A stretch of DNA of 47,156 bases from BOG-908 sp964244615. GTDB lineage: Bacteria > Pseudomonadota > Alphaproteobacteria > Acetobacterales > Acetobacteraceae. The notes beneath the pieces are model-generated. The model had not been told where the DNA came from. It made no database searches and worked only from the letters and a program-made list of their open reading frames with translations. Numbering within the stretch: position 1 is the first letter of the stretch; each line of letters begins with the position of its first letter. Positions 26,073 to 34,321 of this stretch are shown one piece after another. Both the position numbers and the translations under genes were made by a program. The stretch lies in NCBI GenBank assembly GCA_964244615.1, contig CAXTJP010000017.1, positions 1-47,156 on the forward strand, given 5' to 3'.

Positions 26073-28700
26073 TTACTGCGAGATCATTTCCTTGATCCGG
26101 CTGGCCAGGGACTCCATCGCAAAAGGCTTGGTCAGGACGTGCATGCCAGGATCGAGATGTCCGTGGCTAACGACCGCGTTCTCGGCGTAGCCGGTGATGA
26201 ACAGCACCTTCAGATCGGGTCGCGTCATTCGCGCCGCATCCGCCACCTGCCGCCCGTTCATGCCGCCCGGCAGGCCCACGTCGGTCACCAGCAGGTCGAG
26301 CCGCACGTCCGATTGCAGCACCCTCAGCCCGGCCGCGCCGTCGGCGGCCTCGATCGCGGTGTAGCCGAGGTCCTGCAGGACCTCGGTAACCAGCATGCGC
26401 ACGGTGGGTTCGTCGTCCACCACCAGCACCGTCTGCCCCTGCTGCGCGCGCGGCGCGTCCGCCAGTTCGGGCGGCTGCTCCGCGCTGTCGGCTTCGCCCA
26501 TGTGGCGCGGCAGGTAAAGGCAGACCGTGGTGCCCTGGCCCACCTCGGAATAGATGCGGACCTGGCCACCGGACTGCTTGGTGAAGCCGTAGATCATCGA
26601 CAGGCCGAGTCCGGTGCCCTGGCCGATCGGCTTGGTGGTGAAGAACGGGTCGAAGGCCTTGGCGATCACCTCCGGCGTCATGCCGGTGCCGGTGTCCGAC
26701 ACGCACAGCGACACGTAATGTCCGGGGTCTAGTTCCCGCTCGCGCGCCGCACGGCGGTCCAGCCACTTGTTGCCCGTCTCGATGGTGATCTTGCCGCCAT
26801 GGGGCATGGCGTCGCGGGCGTTTATGCAGAGGTTCAGCAGAGCGTTCTCGAGCTGGCTGCCGTCCACCAGCGTGGGCCACAGGCCGGCCGAGGCCACGAC
26901 CTCGATCGTGGTCTCCGGCCCCACCGTGCGCTGGATCAGCTCCTCCATGCCGGCCACCAGCCGGTTCACGTCGGTCGGCTTGGGTGCCAGCGTCTGCCTG
27001 CGTGAAAACGCGAGCAGCCGGTGGGTGAGGGCAGCGGCGCGCCTTGCGGCCCCCTGGGCCGCGTTGACGTAGCGGTCCACGTCGTTGATCCGGCCCTGGG
27101 CGACGCGGGTCTGCAGCAGCTCAAGGCTGCCGGTGACCCCGGTGAGCAAGTTGTTGAAGTCGTGCGCCAGGCCGCCCGTCAGTTGGCCGACCGCCTCCAT
27201 CTTCTGTGATTGCCGCAGCACCTCCTCCACGGCCATCAGCTCGTCCGTGCGCTGCTGCACCTCCGTCTCCAGGGAGGCGGCCAGGGTCGCCAGCGCCTTT
27301 TCCGCCCGGCGGCGCTCCGTCGCCTCCCGGGTGCGCTCGGCTATGTCGCGGATGAAGGAGAGCTCGTCCGCGGGCCACTCACGGGGCTCGGCGTGGTTCA
27401 GGTACAGAAGCGCCACCAGGCCCTCCTGCTCGGTCAACGGCATGTTGACAAAGGCGCGCGCCGAGATCGTCTCGAGCGCCGCCGCGTTGTCCCGGGTGCG
27501 CCCGTCCAGACGGGCATCCGCCACCACGGCGGTCTCGCCCCGTTTCAGGTCGTCTATGTAGGACCCGAAATCCCGAAACCGGAGCACCCCGGCCAGGCTG
27601 GTGATGCCGGGTGCGTTCCAGTCGCGTGCGATGGTGATCGTCTCGGCCGCGCGATCCACCAGCCCGTAGCCGGCGCGGCTGACGTCCAGGGTGCGGCCGA
27701 TCAGCTCCGCTGCGAAGAAACTGATCTCGTCCGGATCGGCCTGCCCGCGGAACACGTCGCTGAGCTCGACCAGGGCCGCGCGCATGCGGTCCGCCCGGCG
27801 TTCGGCCGTCACGTCCCGCGACACGCCGGCCATTCGCAAGGCGTGGCCGTTCTCGTCGGTGAAGGCTTGGCCGCGGGAGGTCAGCCAGCGGATCTGGCCA
27901 CCCGGCAGCGCAATGCGGTAGGTCACGTCGTAATCCGAGTGCTCCTCCAGCGTGCGCTTCAGGGCGGCTTCGGCCAGGCCGCGATCCTCGGGCAGGATGG
28001 CCTGCAGGCGATCCTGGTATGTGAACGGCTGGTCGTGTGCGCGGCCGAACAGCTCCTTGCAGGTGTCCGAGGCGCTGAGCCTCATGCCGGCGAACTCGAG
28101 GCTCCAGGTCCCGAAGCGGCCGGCGCGCATGGCAAAGGCCATCTCGCGCTCGCGCTCCGTCTGGAGGTGTAGCCGGTCCGTCAGCTCCGCCATCAGGGCG
28201 GCGTTGCTGGTCTCGAGCCCGGCGAGCCGTTCCCGCTCCAGCGAGACGTCCACCTGGCTGGCGAAGAAATAGGCCAGCTTGCCGTGGGCGTCGAAGACGG
28301 GCGCCATCAGCAGCCGGTTCCAGAACAGCTGGCCGTTCCTGCGCCGGTTGCGTATGTCGATCTCGATGGGCTGGACGGCAGCGACCGCCTCGCGGATGCG
28401 CCGCACGGCCTCCTGGTCGGTGTCGGGCCCCTGAAGGAAGCGGCAGTTGCGCCCGAGGATTTCCCGGCGCTCGTAGCCCGAAAGCCGGCAGAACGCATCG
28501 TTGGCGAACACCACCGGGTTGTCCGGCTGCCTGGGATCGGTGATGATCATCGGCATGCGGGTCGCCCGTACGGCGGCGACGAACGGGTCGGTTCCGTCGT
28601 CCATGCCGCGCACCTCGTCCGCGATCCGGACATCGGACGGGTCGGTTCTGCCACGCTCTGGGTCGAAGGACCGGGACGGGCCGTCAGTCTCTGTGGCCAA
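26073..28700 (-). CDS. LOV-PAS-GAF hybrid histidine kinase (blue-light sensor)
   Basis: 875-aa cytoplasmic sensor kinase. Residues ~45-152 are a LOV domain: GRNCRFLQ (83-90) holds the adduct-forming C86, with flavin contacts N118, N128 (FWN) and Q149 (FFASQVDV). A PAS domain follows (~185-300), then a GAF-like domain (~310-460), a coiled coil, the HisKA box GGLAHDFNNLLTG with H513, an HATPase (NARDAMP, DTGTGM, GTGLGLS) and a C-terminal receiver domain with acceptor D807 (LLVTDVGLP) and K858. No membrane helices. The first codon at 28700 is TTG with GGAG six bases upstream; ATG 28604 (residue 33) also has a GAGG site and is a good alternative. Neighbouring genes give no hint of its output partner. 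Confidence 0.92.
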   Translation of the reverse strand: MATETDGPSRSFDPERGRTDPSDVRIADEVRGMDDGTDPFVAAVRATRMPMIITDPRQPDNPVVFANDAFCRLSGYERREILGRNCRFLQGPDTDQEAVRRIREAVAAVQPIEIDIRNRRRNGQLFWNRLLMAPVFDAHGKLAYFFASQVDVSLERERLAGLETSNAALMAELTDRLHLQTEREREMAFAMRAGRFGTWSLEFAGMRLSASDTCKELFGRAHDQPFTYQDRLQAILPEDRGLAEAALKRTLEEHSDYDVTYRIALPGGQIRWLTSRGQAFTDENGHALRMAGVSRDVTAERRADRMRAALVELSDVFRGQADPDEISFFAAELIGRTLDVSRAGYGLVDRAAETITIARDWNAPGITSLAGVLRFRDFGSYIDDLKRGETAVVADARLDGRTRDNAAALETISARAFVNMPLTEQEGLVALLYLNHAEPREWPADELSFIRDIAERTREATERRRAEKALATLAASLETEVQQRTDELMAVEEVLRQSQKMEAVGQLTGGLAHDFNNLLTGVTGSLELLQTRVAQGRINDVDRYVNAAQGAARRAAALTHRLLAFSRRQTLAPKPTDVNRLVAGMEELIQRTVGPETTIEVVASAGLWPTLVDGSQLENALLNLCINARDAMPHGGKITIETGNKWLDRRAARERELDPGHYVSLCVSDTGTGMTPEVIAKAFDPFFTTKPIGQGTGLGLSMIYGFTKQSGGQVRIYSEVGQGTTVCLYLPRHMGEADSAEQPPELADAPRAQQGQTVLVVDDEPTVRMLVTEVLQDLGYTAIEAADGAAGLRVLQSDVRLDLLVTDVGLPGGMNGRQVADAARMTRPDLKVLFITGYAENAVVSHGHLDPGMHVLTKPFAMESLASRIKEMISQ

Positions 28701-28835
28701 GCTTAGCTCCGGAGTACGGCAAAGAGGCTAACTGCGGCCCAATATGGACGATATCGCGGTCGTGCCAACGCCGGGCAACAAAACGTCACTGGCCAGCGCA
28801 GCCCAGGCGCGCTGCCGCGTCCGTTCGCGACGCCG

Positions 28836-29789
28836 TCACTTCGGTCCGAGCAGCGATATCGCGATCGCCAGCGTCACCATGCTCAGCAGGGAGGACACCA
28901 CCAGCGTGGAACCCGCCACCGCCGGGCGCACGCCGGCGCTGACGCCGAACACGAGGCCGAAGAACCCGGCAGGAATGGTGCAGAGAAGCACTGCCTCCGC
29001 CGCCGTGCGGCCGGGCAGCGCGAACGCGAACGCAAGCCCCAGCGTGATGAGCGGCTGGAGGATGTTCTTGATCAGCACGGACACGACGACGTTGGCGTCC
29101 ACGCGGATCGGCTGGGCCGACAGCATCAGGCCGGTGAGGAACAACCCGATGCCGGCCGTCGCCGCCGTCAGCGGCGCCAGGGCGACGGGCACCAGGGCGG
29201 GCAGGTGCAGGCCGGACAGCGACACCAGCAGCCCCAGGATGGGCCCGACGAAGATGGGCTTGCGCACCGACCGGCCGAGCGCCGCCGCGAACGCGCCCAC
29301 CGGGGAGGCGGCGCCGGCGCCGGCCTGATCGGCCTTGTGCAGCTCCAGCAGGGCGATCGTCAGCGGCGACACGGTGATCGACCCGATCGCGATGGCAATC
29401 GCCACCGGCAAGGCGGCGTCGGGCCCGAACACCGGCAGCAGCAACGGCAGCCCGATCGACGCAAAATTCGGGAACGCGCTGGTCAGGCTTTGCACGGCCG
29501 CGTCACCGGTAGAGAGCCGGAACGTTTTGCGCTGCAGCCAGAACATCGGCAGATAGACGATCAGCAGCGTCAGCGCGATCACCAGCGCCAGCCGGCCGTT
29601 CTGCAGGATGACCCGTTGCGGCGTCTTGGCGATGGAGACGAACAGGGTGAGCGGCAGGGCGAACTGCATCAGCAGGACGTTGAGGCTGGCGACGTTGCGG
29701 TTGTCGATCAGCTTGCGCTCGCCGGCGAAATACCCGAGGGCCAGCCCCAGGAAAACCGGCAGCAACGCGGTGATGATGAGGGTGATCAT
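28836..29789 (-). CDS. mdcF: Malonate transporter, auxin efflux carrier (AEC) family
   Basis: 317-aa membrane protein with about ten hydrophobic helices, of the AEC family. The N-terminus LIITALLPVFLGLALGYFAG and FALPLTLFVSIAKTP, the central SAFPNFASIGLPLLLPVFGP and the late GFFGLVFGVSAGVRP are the family pattern, and MdcF proteins from malonate operons share it. It lies 138 bp downstream of mdcH on the same strand, at the end of the mdc operon. A short palindrome in the gap (29898-29917) may lower its expression relative to the enzyme genes. Malonate uptake is inferred from context. Confidence 0.88.
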   Translation of the reverse strand: MITLIITALLPVFLGLALGYFAGERKLIDNRNVASLNVLLMQFALPLTLFVSIAKTPQRVILQNGRLALVIALTLLIVYLPMFWLQRKTFRLSTGDAAVQSLTSAFPNFASIGLPLLLPVFGPDAALPVAIAIAIGSITVSPLTIALLELHKADQAGAGAASPVGAFAAALGRSVRKPIFVGPILGLLVSLSGLHLPALVPVALAPLTAATAGIGLFLTGLMLSAQPIRVDANVVVSVLIKNILQPLITLGLAFAFALPGRTAAEAVLLCTIPAGFFGLVFGVSAGVRPAVAGSTLVVSSLLSMVTLAIAISLLGPK

Positions 29790-29897
29790 CGTGCTGGCGC
29801 CTTTGATCGGATCGGGTATGGAGGATGGCAGAAGAACGTCTGGCCATGCTGTCGCTGAAGTCGTGGAGTCGCGCGGCCTGGATGGACGAAGTGTCCT

Positions 29898-29917
29898 GGT
29901 TCTTTCAAAGAAGAACC
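29898..29917. repeat. Dispersed palindrome, copy B (mdcH-mdcF gap)
   Basis: GGTTCTT (29898-29904) and AAGAACC (29911-29917) form a 7-bp stem with loop TCAAAG, followed by GCCGGC. It shares TCAAA..AAGAACCGCCGGC with copy C at 38568 and AAGAACCG with the 22773 element. Confidence 0.6.
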
Positions 29918-29927
29918 GCCGGCCTGA

Positions 29928-30851
29928 TCACACCCGTCGCCGGATCCAGGTCAGAAGCCCGTCCCTGGATTTGAAATCGTCGACGCTGCGCGCTTCGACT
30001 CCGGACACCCTCGATCCGACCATCTCGGCCAGAGCGCGCCCCGGTCCGAGTTCGAGGAACGTGGTCACGCCGCGCTCGATCATGGCGTCCAGGCAATCGG
30101 CCCAGTGAAGCATGGTGCCGATCTCGCGCGCGAGCGCCTGCGCGCCTTGCACCGGATCGGTGACGGCCGATCCATTTAGCGCACTCATCACGGTCATGGT
30201 CCGTGCGGGGCGATGCACTTCGCATCCCCGCAGGGTCTGACCGAACGCGGCGGACGCGGCGGCCAGGCGCTGCGTATGCGAGGCGACGTGAACCGACAGC
30301 AGGCCGGCGCGCGCGGCTCCCGCGGCCAGCGCAGCCTCGACCAGCGCCAGCAGCCGAGGCCGGGTGCCGCCGAGGATGAAGCTGTCGTTCGGGTTGACGA
30401 TCGCGATGTCGGCCCCGTGCGCGCCGGCCAATGTGTCGATCGCCGGGCGGCTCAGGCCGCGCACAAAGGCCAGCGCGTCGTCAGGCCCGCTGGCGGCGTC
30501 CATCAGCTCGGCCCTGGTCGCCGCCAGCGAGATCGCGGTTCCCGGCTCGACCAGGCCGGCGACGCCCCATGCGCTGAGCGCGCCCACGCTGTAGCCGGCG
30601 ATCACGCAGCGTCGCGGCAGGGCGTCGCCCATCATGGCGGCCGCGGCCAGCGCCTGGGTGACGCACAGGATCTGGGCGGCCCGGTTGGCGAAAAGCGCCT
30701 GCGGCTCGACGGAGCGTACGAAAGCCCGCGGATCGGACCGCAGGACATCGGTGGCGGCGTCGAAGATCACGGCAGCTTCGGGCGCATCGGCGGTGAGCCG
30801 GAACATGTCCGGATGCTGCGTGCCCTGGCCGGAACAGAGCAGGCCAAGCAT
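29928..30851 (-). CDS. mdcH: Malonate decarboxylase epsilon subunit (malonyl-CoA:ACP transacylase)
   Basis: 307-aa acyltransferase that loads malonyl from malonyl-CoA onto the MdcC carrier, priming the decarboxylase cycle. The N-terminal GLLCSGQGTQHPDMF holds the GQGxQ motif and GYSVG (residues 86-90) has the nucleophile S88; the catalytic His lies in VHVASHTQRL. The end EARSVDDFKSRDGLLTWIRR is typical of MdcH. The ATG overlaps the mdcB stop by one base. Confidence 0.93.
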   Translation of the reverse strand: MLGLLCSGQGTQHPDMFRLTADAPEAAVIFDAATDVLRSDPRAFVRSVEPQALFANRAAQILCVTQALAAAAMMGDALPRRCVIAGYSVGALSAWGVAGLVEPGTAISLAATRAELMDAASGPDDALAFVRGLSRPAIDTLAGAHGADIAIVNPNDSFILGGTRPRLLALVEAALAAGAARAGLLSVHVASHTQRLAAASAAFGQTLRGCEVHRPARTMTVMSALNGSAVTDPVQGAQALAREIGTMLHWADCLDAMIERGVTTFLELGPGRALAEMVGSRVSGVEARSVDDFKSRDGLLTWIRRRV

Positions 30852-31726
30852 CAGCGGGCGGGAGCGACGCGGCGCGATGGCGCGGTCTCGGCGTCCTGCA
30901 CGAACAGCGCCATGGCCAGCAGGTCGGCAGCACCCCCGGGGCTGAGGCGGCGGGCGGTGAACGCCGTGTGCACGTCGCGGGCGCGAGCCCTCCAACCCTG
31001 CCGCCCGACGCCACCGTCCCGCAGGAAAGCCCTTGCCCGTGCCTGTGCGAACCGCAATCCCTCGGCACCGCCGCGATGCAGCAGGTTGGTGTCGTCCACC
31101 GCTTCGATCAGCGCGAAACAGGCCTGCACACGCGCGGCTTCCACGTTGCCGGTCAACGCCATGCCATGCTGGAGCGCGGGCAGTGCCACGCGGTAGACCG
31201 ACGCGAACCCGGCAGACGCTTCGCCGCGGGCGCCGCCGACGCCGTAGCGCCGGACCACGGCGGCGCCATGTGTCGCGAGCGGCACCGGACCGGCCAGGAT
31301 GGCCGGTCCCCACAGGTTCGCGACGATGGTGCCGAGCGACATCGTCGCGGCGTAATGCTGGCGGAAGCCCGAGGCGGCGGTCAGCAGGCCCAGGCCGAAG
31401 ATGGCGCCGCGGTGCGTGTTCACGCCCCCGGTGGCGGCCAGCATCGCCCGTTCCGCGGCCAGGCCGATGGCACGCAGGCGATCCATGGAGGCCGCCGCGG
31501 CGCCGGCCGCCGCCAGCTGGGCGAAGAACGGCCGCAACGTCTCGGCACTGCGATGCAGGAGGGCGGCATCCATGTCGTGATGCGCGCCGCTGTCCACGGT
31601 GCTGACCAGCCCCGGCTTCGGATAGGTGTCGACTTCCAGATGCAGGCATCGCGTCGCCTGCGCGGCAATCCGCTCGTGCCGCTCGATCGACGGCGTTGCC
31701 GGCGCGTGCAGGACGGCGACGCTCAC
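30851..31726 (-). CDS. mdcB: Triphosphoribosyl-dephospho-CoA synthase
   Basis: 291-aa enzyme that makes 2'-(5''-triphosphoribosyl)-3'-dephospho-CoA, the precursor of the carrier protein's prosthetic group. Characteristic are LEVDTYPKPGLVSTVDSGAH, DMDAALLHRSAETLRPFF and GGVNTHRGAIFGLGLL. The start is GTG 31726, overlapping the mdcG stop as GTGA; the frame stays open upstream but only in antisense-like sequence. MdcB and MdcG work together, and both are within the operon here. Confidence 0.92.
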   Translation of the reverse strand: MSVAVLHAPATPSIERHERIAAQATRCLHLEVDTYPKPGLVSTVDSGAHHDMDAALLHRSAETLRPFFAQLAAAGAAAASMDRLRAIGLAAERAMLAATGGVNTHRGAIFGLGLLTAASGFRQHYAATMSLGTIVANLWGPAILAGPVPLATHGAAVVRRYGVGGARGEASAGFASVYRVALPALQHGMALTGNVEAARVQACFALIEAVDDTNLLHRGGAEGLRFAQARARAFLRDGGVGRQGWRARARDVHTAFTARRLSPGGAADLLAMALFVQDAETAPSRRVAPAR

Positions 31727-32370
31727 TGCAAGGCGGCCAGGAACGCTGTGCGGTCCATCAGGCCGACGCCGTCCCGGTACTTCACCAGGATCTCGGGCGC
31801 GCCGGCGAGTTCGCGCCAGTTCGCGCCGGCACCGTCGGGGCGAAGGACCTCGCCGTCCAAGCGCATCGGCGCGTGCTGCTCGATGTCGGAGACGGCTTGC
31901 AGCAAGGCGTCCAGCCCGGACGAGCCCAAGACGGGCCAGAGCAGATCGAGGTCGGAGTGGCCGGTCACGTAAGCAAGACCGGTCAGATGCTGCCAGGCGA
32001 GGCTGCCGTAAACCCGCAGATCGGGTGACACCGCCAGCAATCGCGCGATGCTGGCGCGCCAGGCCAGAGGCGCGCTGGCGGCTGCCTCGGCCAGCAAAGG
32101 CGGCGGACCGGTGCGCAGGATGGCGGCCGCTGGCAGGCCGAGTGCGATGCGCAGCTTGCCCAGCGACGGCGACAGGGGCAGCCCCACGGGAACGAGGCCG
32201 TCCTGGTCGGCGCAGGCCGGCCGCCGGACGACCAGCGGCCGTCCGAGCCGTGCCCAATCCACCAGGACAGCGATGCCGGCCAGATCGGGGCGGTCCTGCA
32301 ACAGCGCCTGCCACGCGTCAGGCGCGACGTACACCATGTCGTGCCGTCGCACCTGCACCCGGTCACGCAT
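31723..32370 (-). CDS. mdcG: Malonate decarboxylase holo-ACP synthase (phosphoribosyl-dephospho-CoA transferase)
   Basis: 215-aa nucleotidyltransferase that attaches the phosphoribosyl-dephospho-CoA group to MdcC. The nucleotidyltransferase motif is split as usual: YGSLAWQHLTGL (G122-S123) and SDLDLLWPV (D140, D142). Other family segments are VVRRPACADQDGLVPVGLPL and EILVKYRDGVGLMDR. The ATG at 32370 lies inside the last codons of mdcE (8-nt overlap); the frame is open further up to 32538, but that part overlaps mdcE fully. Confidence 0.9.
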   Translation of the reverse strand: MRDRVQVRRHDMVYVAPDAWQALLQDRPDLAGIAVLVDWARLGRPLVVRRPACADQDGLVPVGLPLSPSLGKLRIALGLPAAAILRTGPPPLLAEAAASAPLAWRASIARLLAVSPDLRVYGSLAWQHLTGLAYVTGHSDLDLLWPVLGSSGLDALLQAVSDIEQHAPMRLDGEVLRPDGAGANWRELAGAPEILVKYRDGVGLMDRTAFLAALQ

Positions 32371-33085
32371 CGCTGCGGACGGATTGCAGCACGCGCGCGG
32401 CGATCTCGGCCGCTTTCGGCCGGCCCTGGCGCTGCTGGCCGAGCACGTCCCGCTCGTCCTGGCTGGCTTGTTTCGCCAGCAACGATGCGAGCTGCGCGTC
32501 GAGCGGCCTGGCATCGTCCCAGATTGCCAGCACCGCACCGGTCTTGAACATGTTCTCGATGCCCGGCGCGAACACCGGCGTGGTCTTGGCCATGTCCCGC
32601 AGCACGTCGAGCGGCAGCTTGGTGACGCGCGCCACCGACGGCAGGTCCATCACTTCGGGGTTGGCGCCGGGCAGGGCCACCAGCGTGCCGGCGGCGAGCG
32701 CGGTGGCGATGAACGCGCCGGCCGCGGTGTGGCCGTAGAGCAGGCCCACCGTGCGGTGCCCCGCCTGCTCGGCCAGCAGCAGGGATTTGGCCAGGTGGGC
32801 CAGGTACTCGCTCAACCCCAGCAGCTCGTCGTGGCGGCTCATGCGCTGGCTGCCGGAATCGATCATGAACAGGATCGGCTGGTGGCCATCGCTCCTGGCG
32901 ATGGCCACCACGTGCCCGGCCAGCCAGATCGCGTCCTCGATGCCCAGCGGCGTCGCGTCCGCGATGCCGAGAACCTGTATGGCCGCGCCGTCGGGCAGGG
33001 TTGCAGCACCCTGGATACGGCCGCCCTCGATGGTGACCGTGTGCCCCTGCGGAAACAGCGAGGCCAGGATGTCAACGGGCGTCAT
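32363..33085 (-). CDS. mdcE: Malonate decarboxylase gamma subunit
   Basis: 240-aa co-decarboxylase subunit; with MdcD it forms the carboxyltransferase-like core that decarboxylates malonyl-S-ACP to acetyl-S-ACP. Visible features are LPDGAAIQVLGIADATPLGI, FMIDSGSQRMSRHDELLGLS and LLYGHTAAGAFIATALAAGT, which form the crotonase-like oxyanion region. The start ATG 33085 overlaps the end of mdcD by 14 bases. Confidence 0.92.
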   Translation of the reverse strand: MTPVDILASLFPQGHTVTIEGGRIQGAATLPDGAAIQVLGIADATPLGIEDAIWLAGHVVAIARSDGHQPILFMIDSGSQRMSRHDELLGLSEYLAHLAKSLLLAEQAGHRTVGLLYGHTAAGAFIATALAAGTLVALPGANPEVMDLPSVARVTKLPLDVLRDMAKTTPVFAPGIENMFKTGAVLAIWDDARPLDAQLASLLAKQASQDERDVLGQQRQGRPKAAEIAARVLQSVRSDA

Positions 33086-33992
33086 GGGCAGCCTCCCGCT
33101 TGTCGCGGGCGATGGCGCCGAAGGCCTGTGCCGGCATGGCGGGCAGGGCTTGCACATCGTTGATGCCGAGCGCGCCCCAGATGTCGTTTGCGTCGTGCAG
33201 GCTGCCGAACCGCTCGAGGCGCCGTTCCAGCCGGTGCTGCTCCGCCGCCAGCACGTCGAGGTTCAGCACGTCCGGCTGGCCCAGCGCCTCGATGGCCGCC
33301 GCGCGGAAGGCCTCGGTCGTGTCGTCCACGAAGATGTCGGCGCCGCCGATCAGATAGCGGTTCTTGCCACCCATGGTGCGCCAGACAAAGGCGCGGTCCT
33401 TGGAATCGAACTCCTCCACGCCGCGGTTTGTCTCGATCACCTCCGGGCCGGACACGCTGATGCGGCCCTGTTCGGACACCACGAGTTTGGAGCAGCAGCC
33501 GGCGATCAGCCCCCCGCCGCCGTAGCAGCCGGCGCGGCCGCCGATCAGGCCGACGATGTTCACGCCACGCGCCCGCGCCGCCACGATCGCCCGCATGACC
33601 TCGGCTATCGCGGTCTCGCCGGCATTGGCTTCCTGCAGCCGCACGCCGCCGGTGTCGAACAGCACGACGACGTCGCGGCCGATCTCGGCGGCACCCCGCA
33701 GCAGGCCGACCAGCTTGGCGCCATGCACCTCGCCAAACGCGCCGCCCATGAAGCGGCCTTCCTGGGCGGCGAGCAGGATCGGCTTGCCGCCCAGGGTGGC
33801 GCGCCCGACGATCATGCCGTCGTCGAACTGCTCCGGCAGGTCGAACAGGCGCAGATGCGGGCTTCGTTCGCGCTGCTCTGGGCCGATGAACTCCACGAAG
33901 CTGCCGGCGTCGGCCAGGGCCTGGATACGTTGCCGCGCGGTCGACTCGTACCAGCTCAGCGCGCCGTCGAGGGCCGGGACCTGGTTCGTCAT
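33072..33992 (-). CDS. mdcD: Malonate decarboxylase beta subunit
   Basis: 306-aa carboxyltransferase-like subunit that decarboxylates malonyl-S-ACP. Matching segments include GALSWYESTARQRIQALADA, LLAAQEGRFMGGAFGEVHGA, VVVLFDTGGVRLQEANAGE and GLIGGRAGCYGGGGLIAGCC, then SVSGPEVIETNRGVEEFDSK. The ATG at 33992 overlaps the mdcC stop (ATGA). Length and motifs indicate an intact gene. Confidence 0.94.
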   Translation of the reverse strand: MTNQVPALDGALSWYESTARQRIQALADAGSFVEFIGPEQRERSPHLRLFDLPEQFDDGMIVGRATLGGKPILLAAQEGRFMGGAFGEVHGAKLVGLLRGAAEIGRDVVVLFDTGGVRLQEANAGETAIAEVMRAIVAARARGVNIVGLIGGRAGCYGGGGLIAGCCSKLVVSEQGRISVSGPEVIETNRGVEEFDSKDRAFVWRTMGGKNRYLIGGADIFVDDTTEAFRAAAIEALGQPDVLNLDVLAAEQHRLERRLERFGSLHDANDIWGALGINDVQALPAMPAQAFGAIARDKREAAHDAR

Positions 33993-34306
33993 GGCGCCGT
34001 CTCCTCGATCAGGCGCACGCTTTGGGCGAGGCGAAGCGACACCGTGTCGGGCCGTGCGCCACCGTCGTTGATGGAGAAGCGCAGGCCGCCGGCGGCGCGC
34101 AGGGCCACGAAATCGCGCAGCATCGCCTCCCACACCTCGGCGAAGCCGTGCGAGGCGGTGGCGATCTCCACCACGCAGCGCCCCGCCGGCTCGCGTCGTT
34201 CGACCAGCACTTCGAGGTTGCCCGAGGCCACCACGCCGGTGATCACCTGCGCCTTGGTGCCGCCCGCGTCGTGCGGCGCGTCGAGATTGAACGTCAGGTT
34301 TTCCAT
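33989..34306 (-). CDS. mdcC: Malonate decarboxylase acyl carrier protein (delta subunit)
   Basis: 105-aa carrier that holds the acetyl/malonyl group on a phosphoribosyl-dephospho-CoA arm. The attachment serine is expected at S28 in GVVASGNLEVLVE. The sequence ends SVRLIEETAP and overlaps mdcD by four bases. It lies 15 bp downstream of mdcA. The small size and position are standard for mdc operons. Confidence 0.93.
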   Translation of the reverse strand: MENLTFNLDAPHDAGGTKAQVITGVVASGNLEVLVERREPAGRCVVEIATASHGFAEVWEAMLRDFVALRAAGGLRFSINDGGARPDTVSLRLAQSVRLIEETAP

Positions 34307-34321
34307 GCTGCGATCCTCAGT

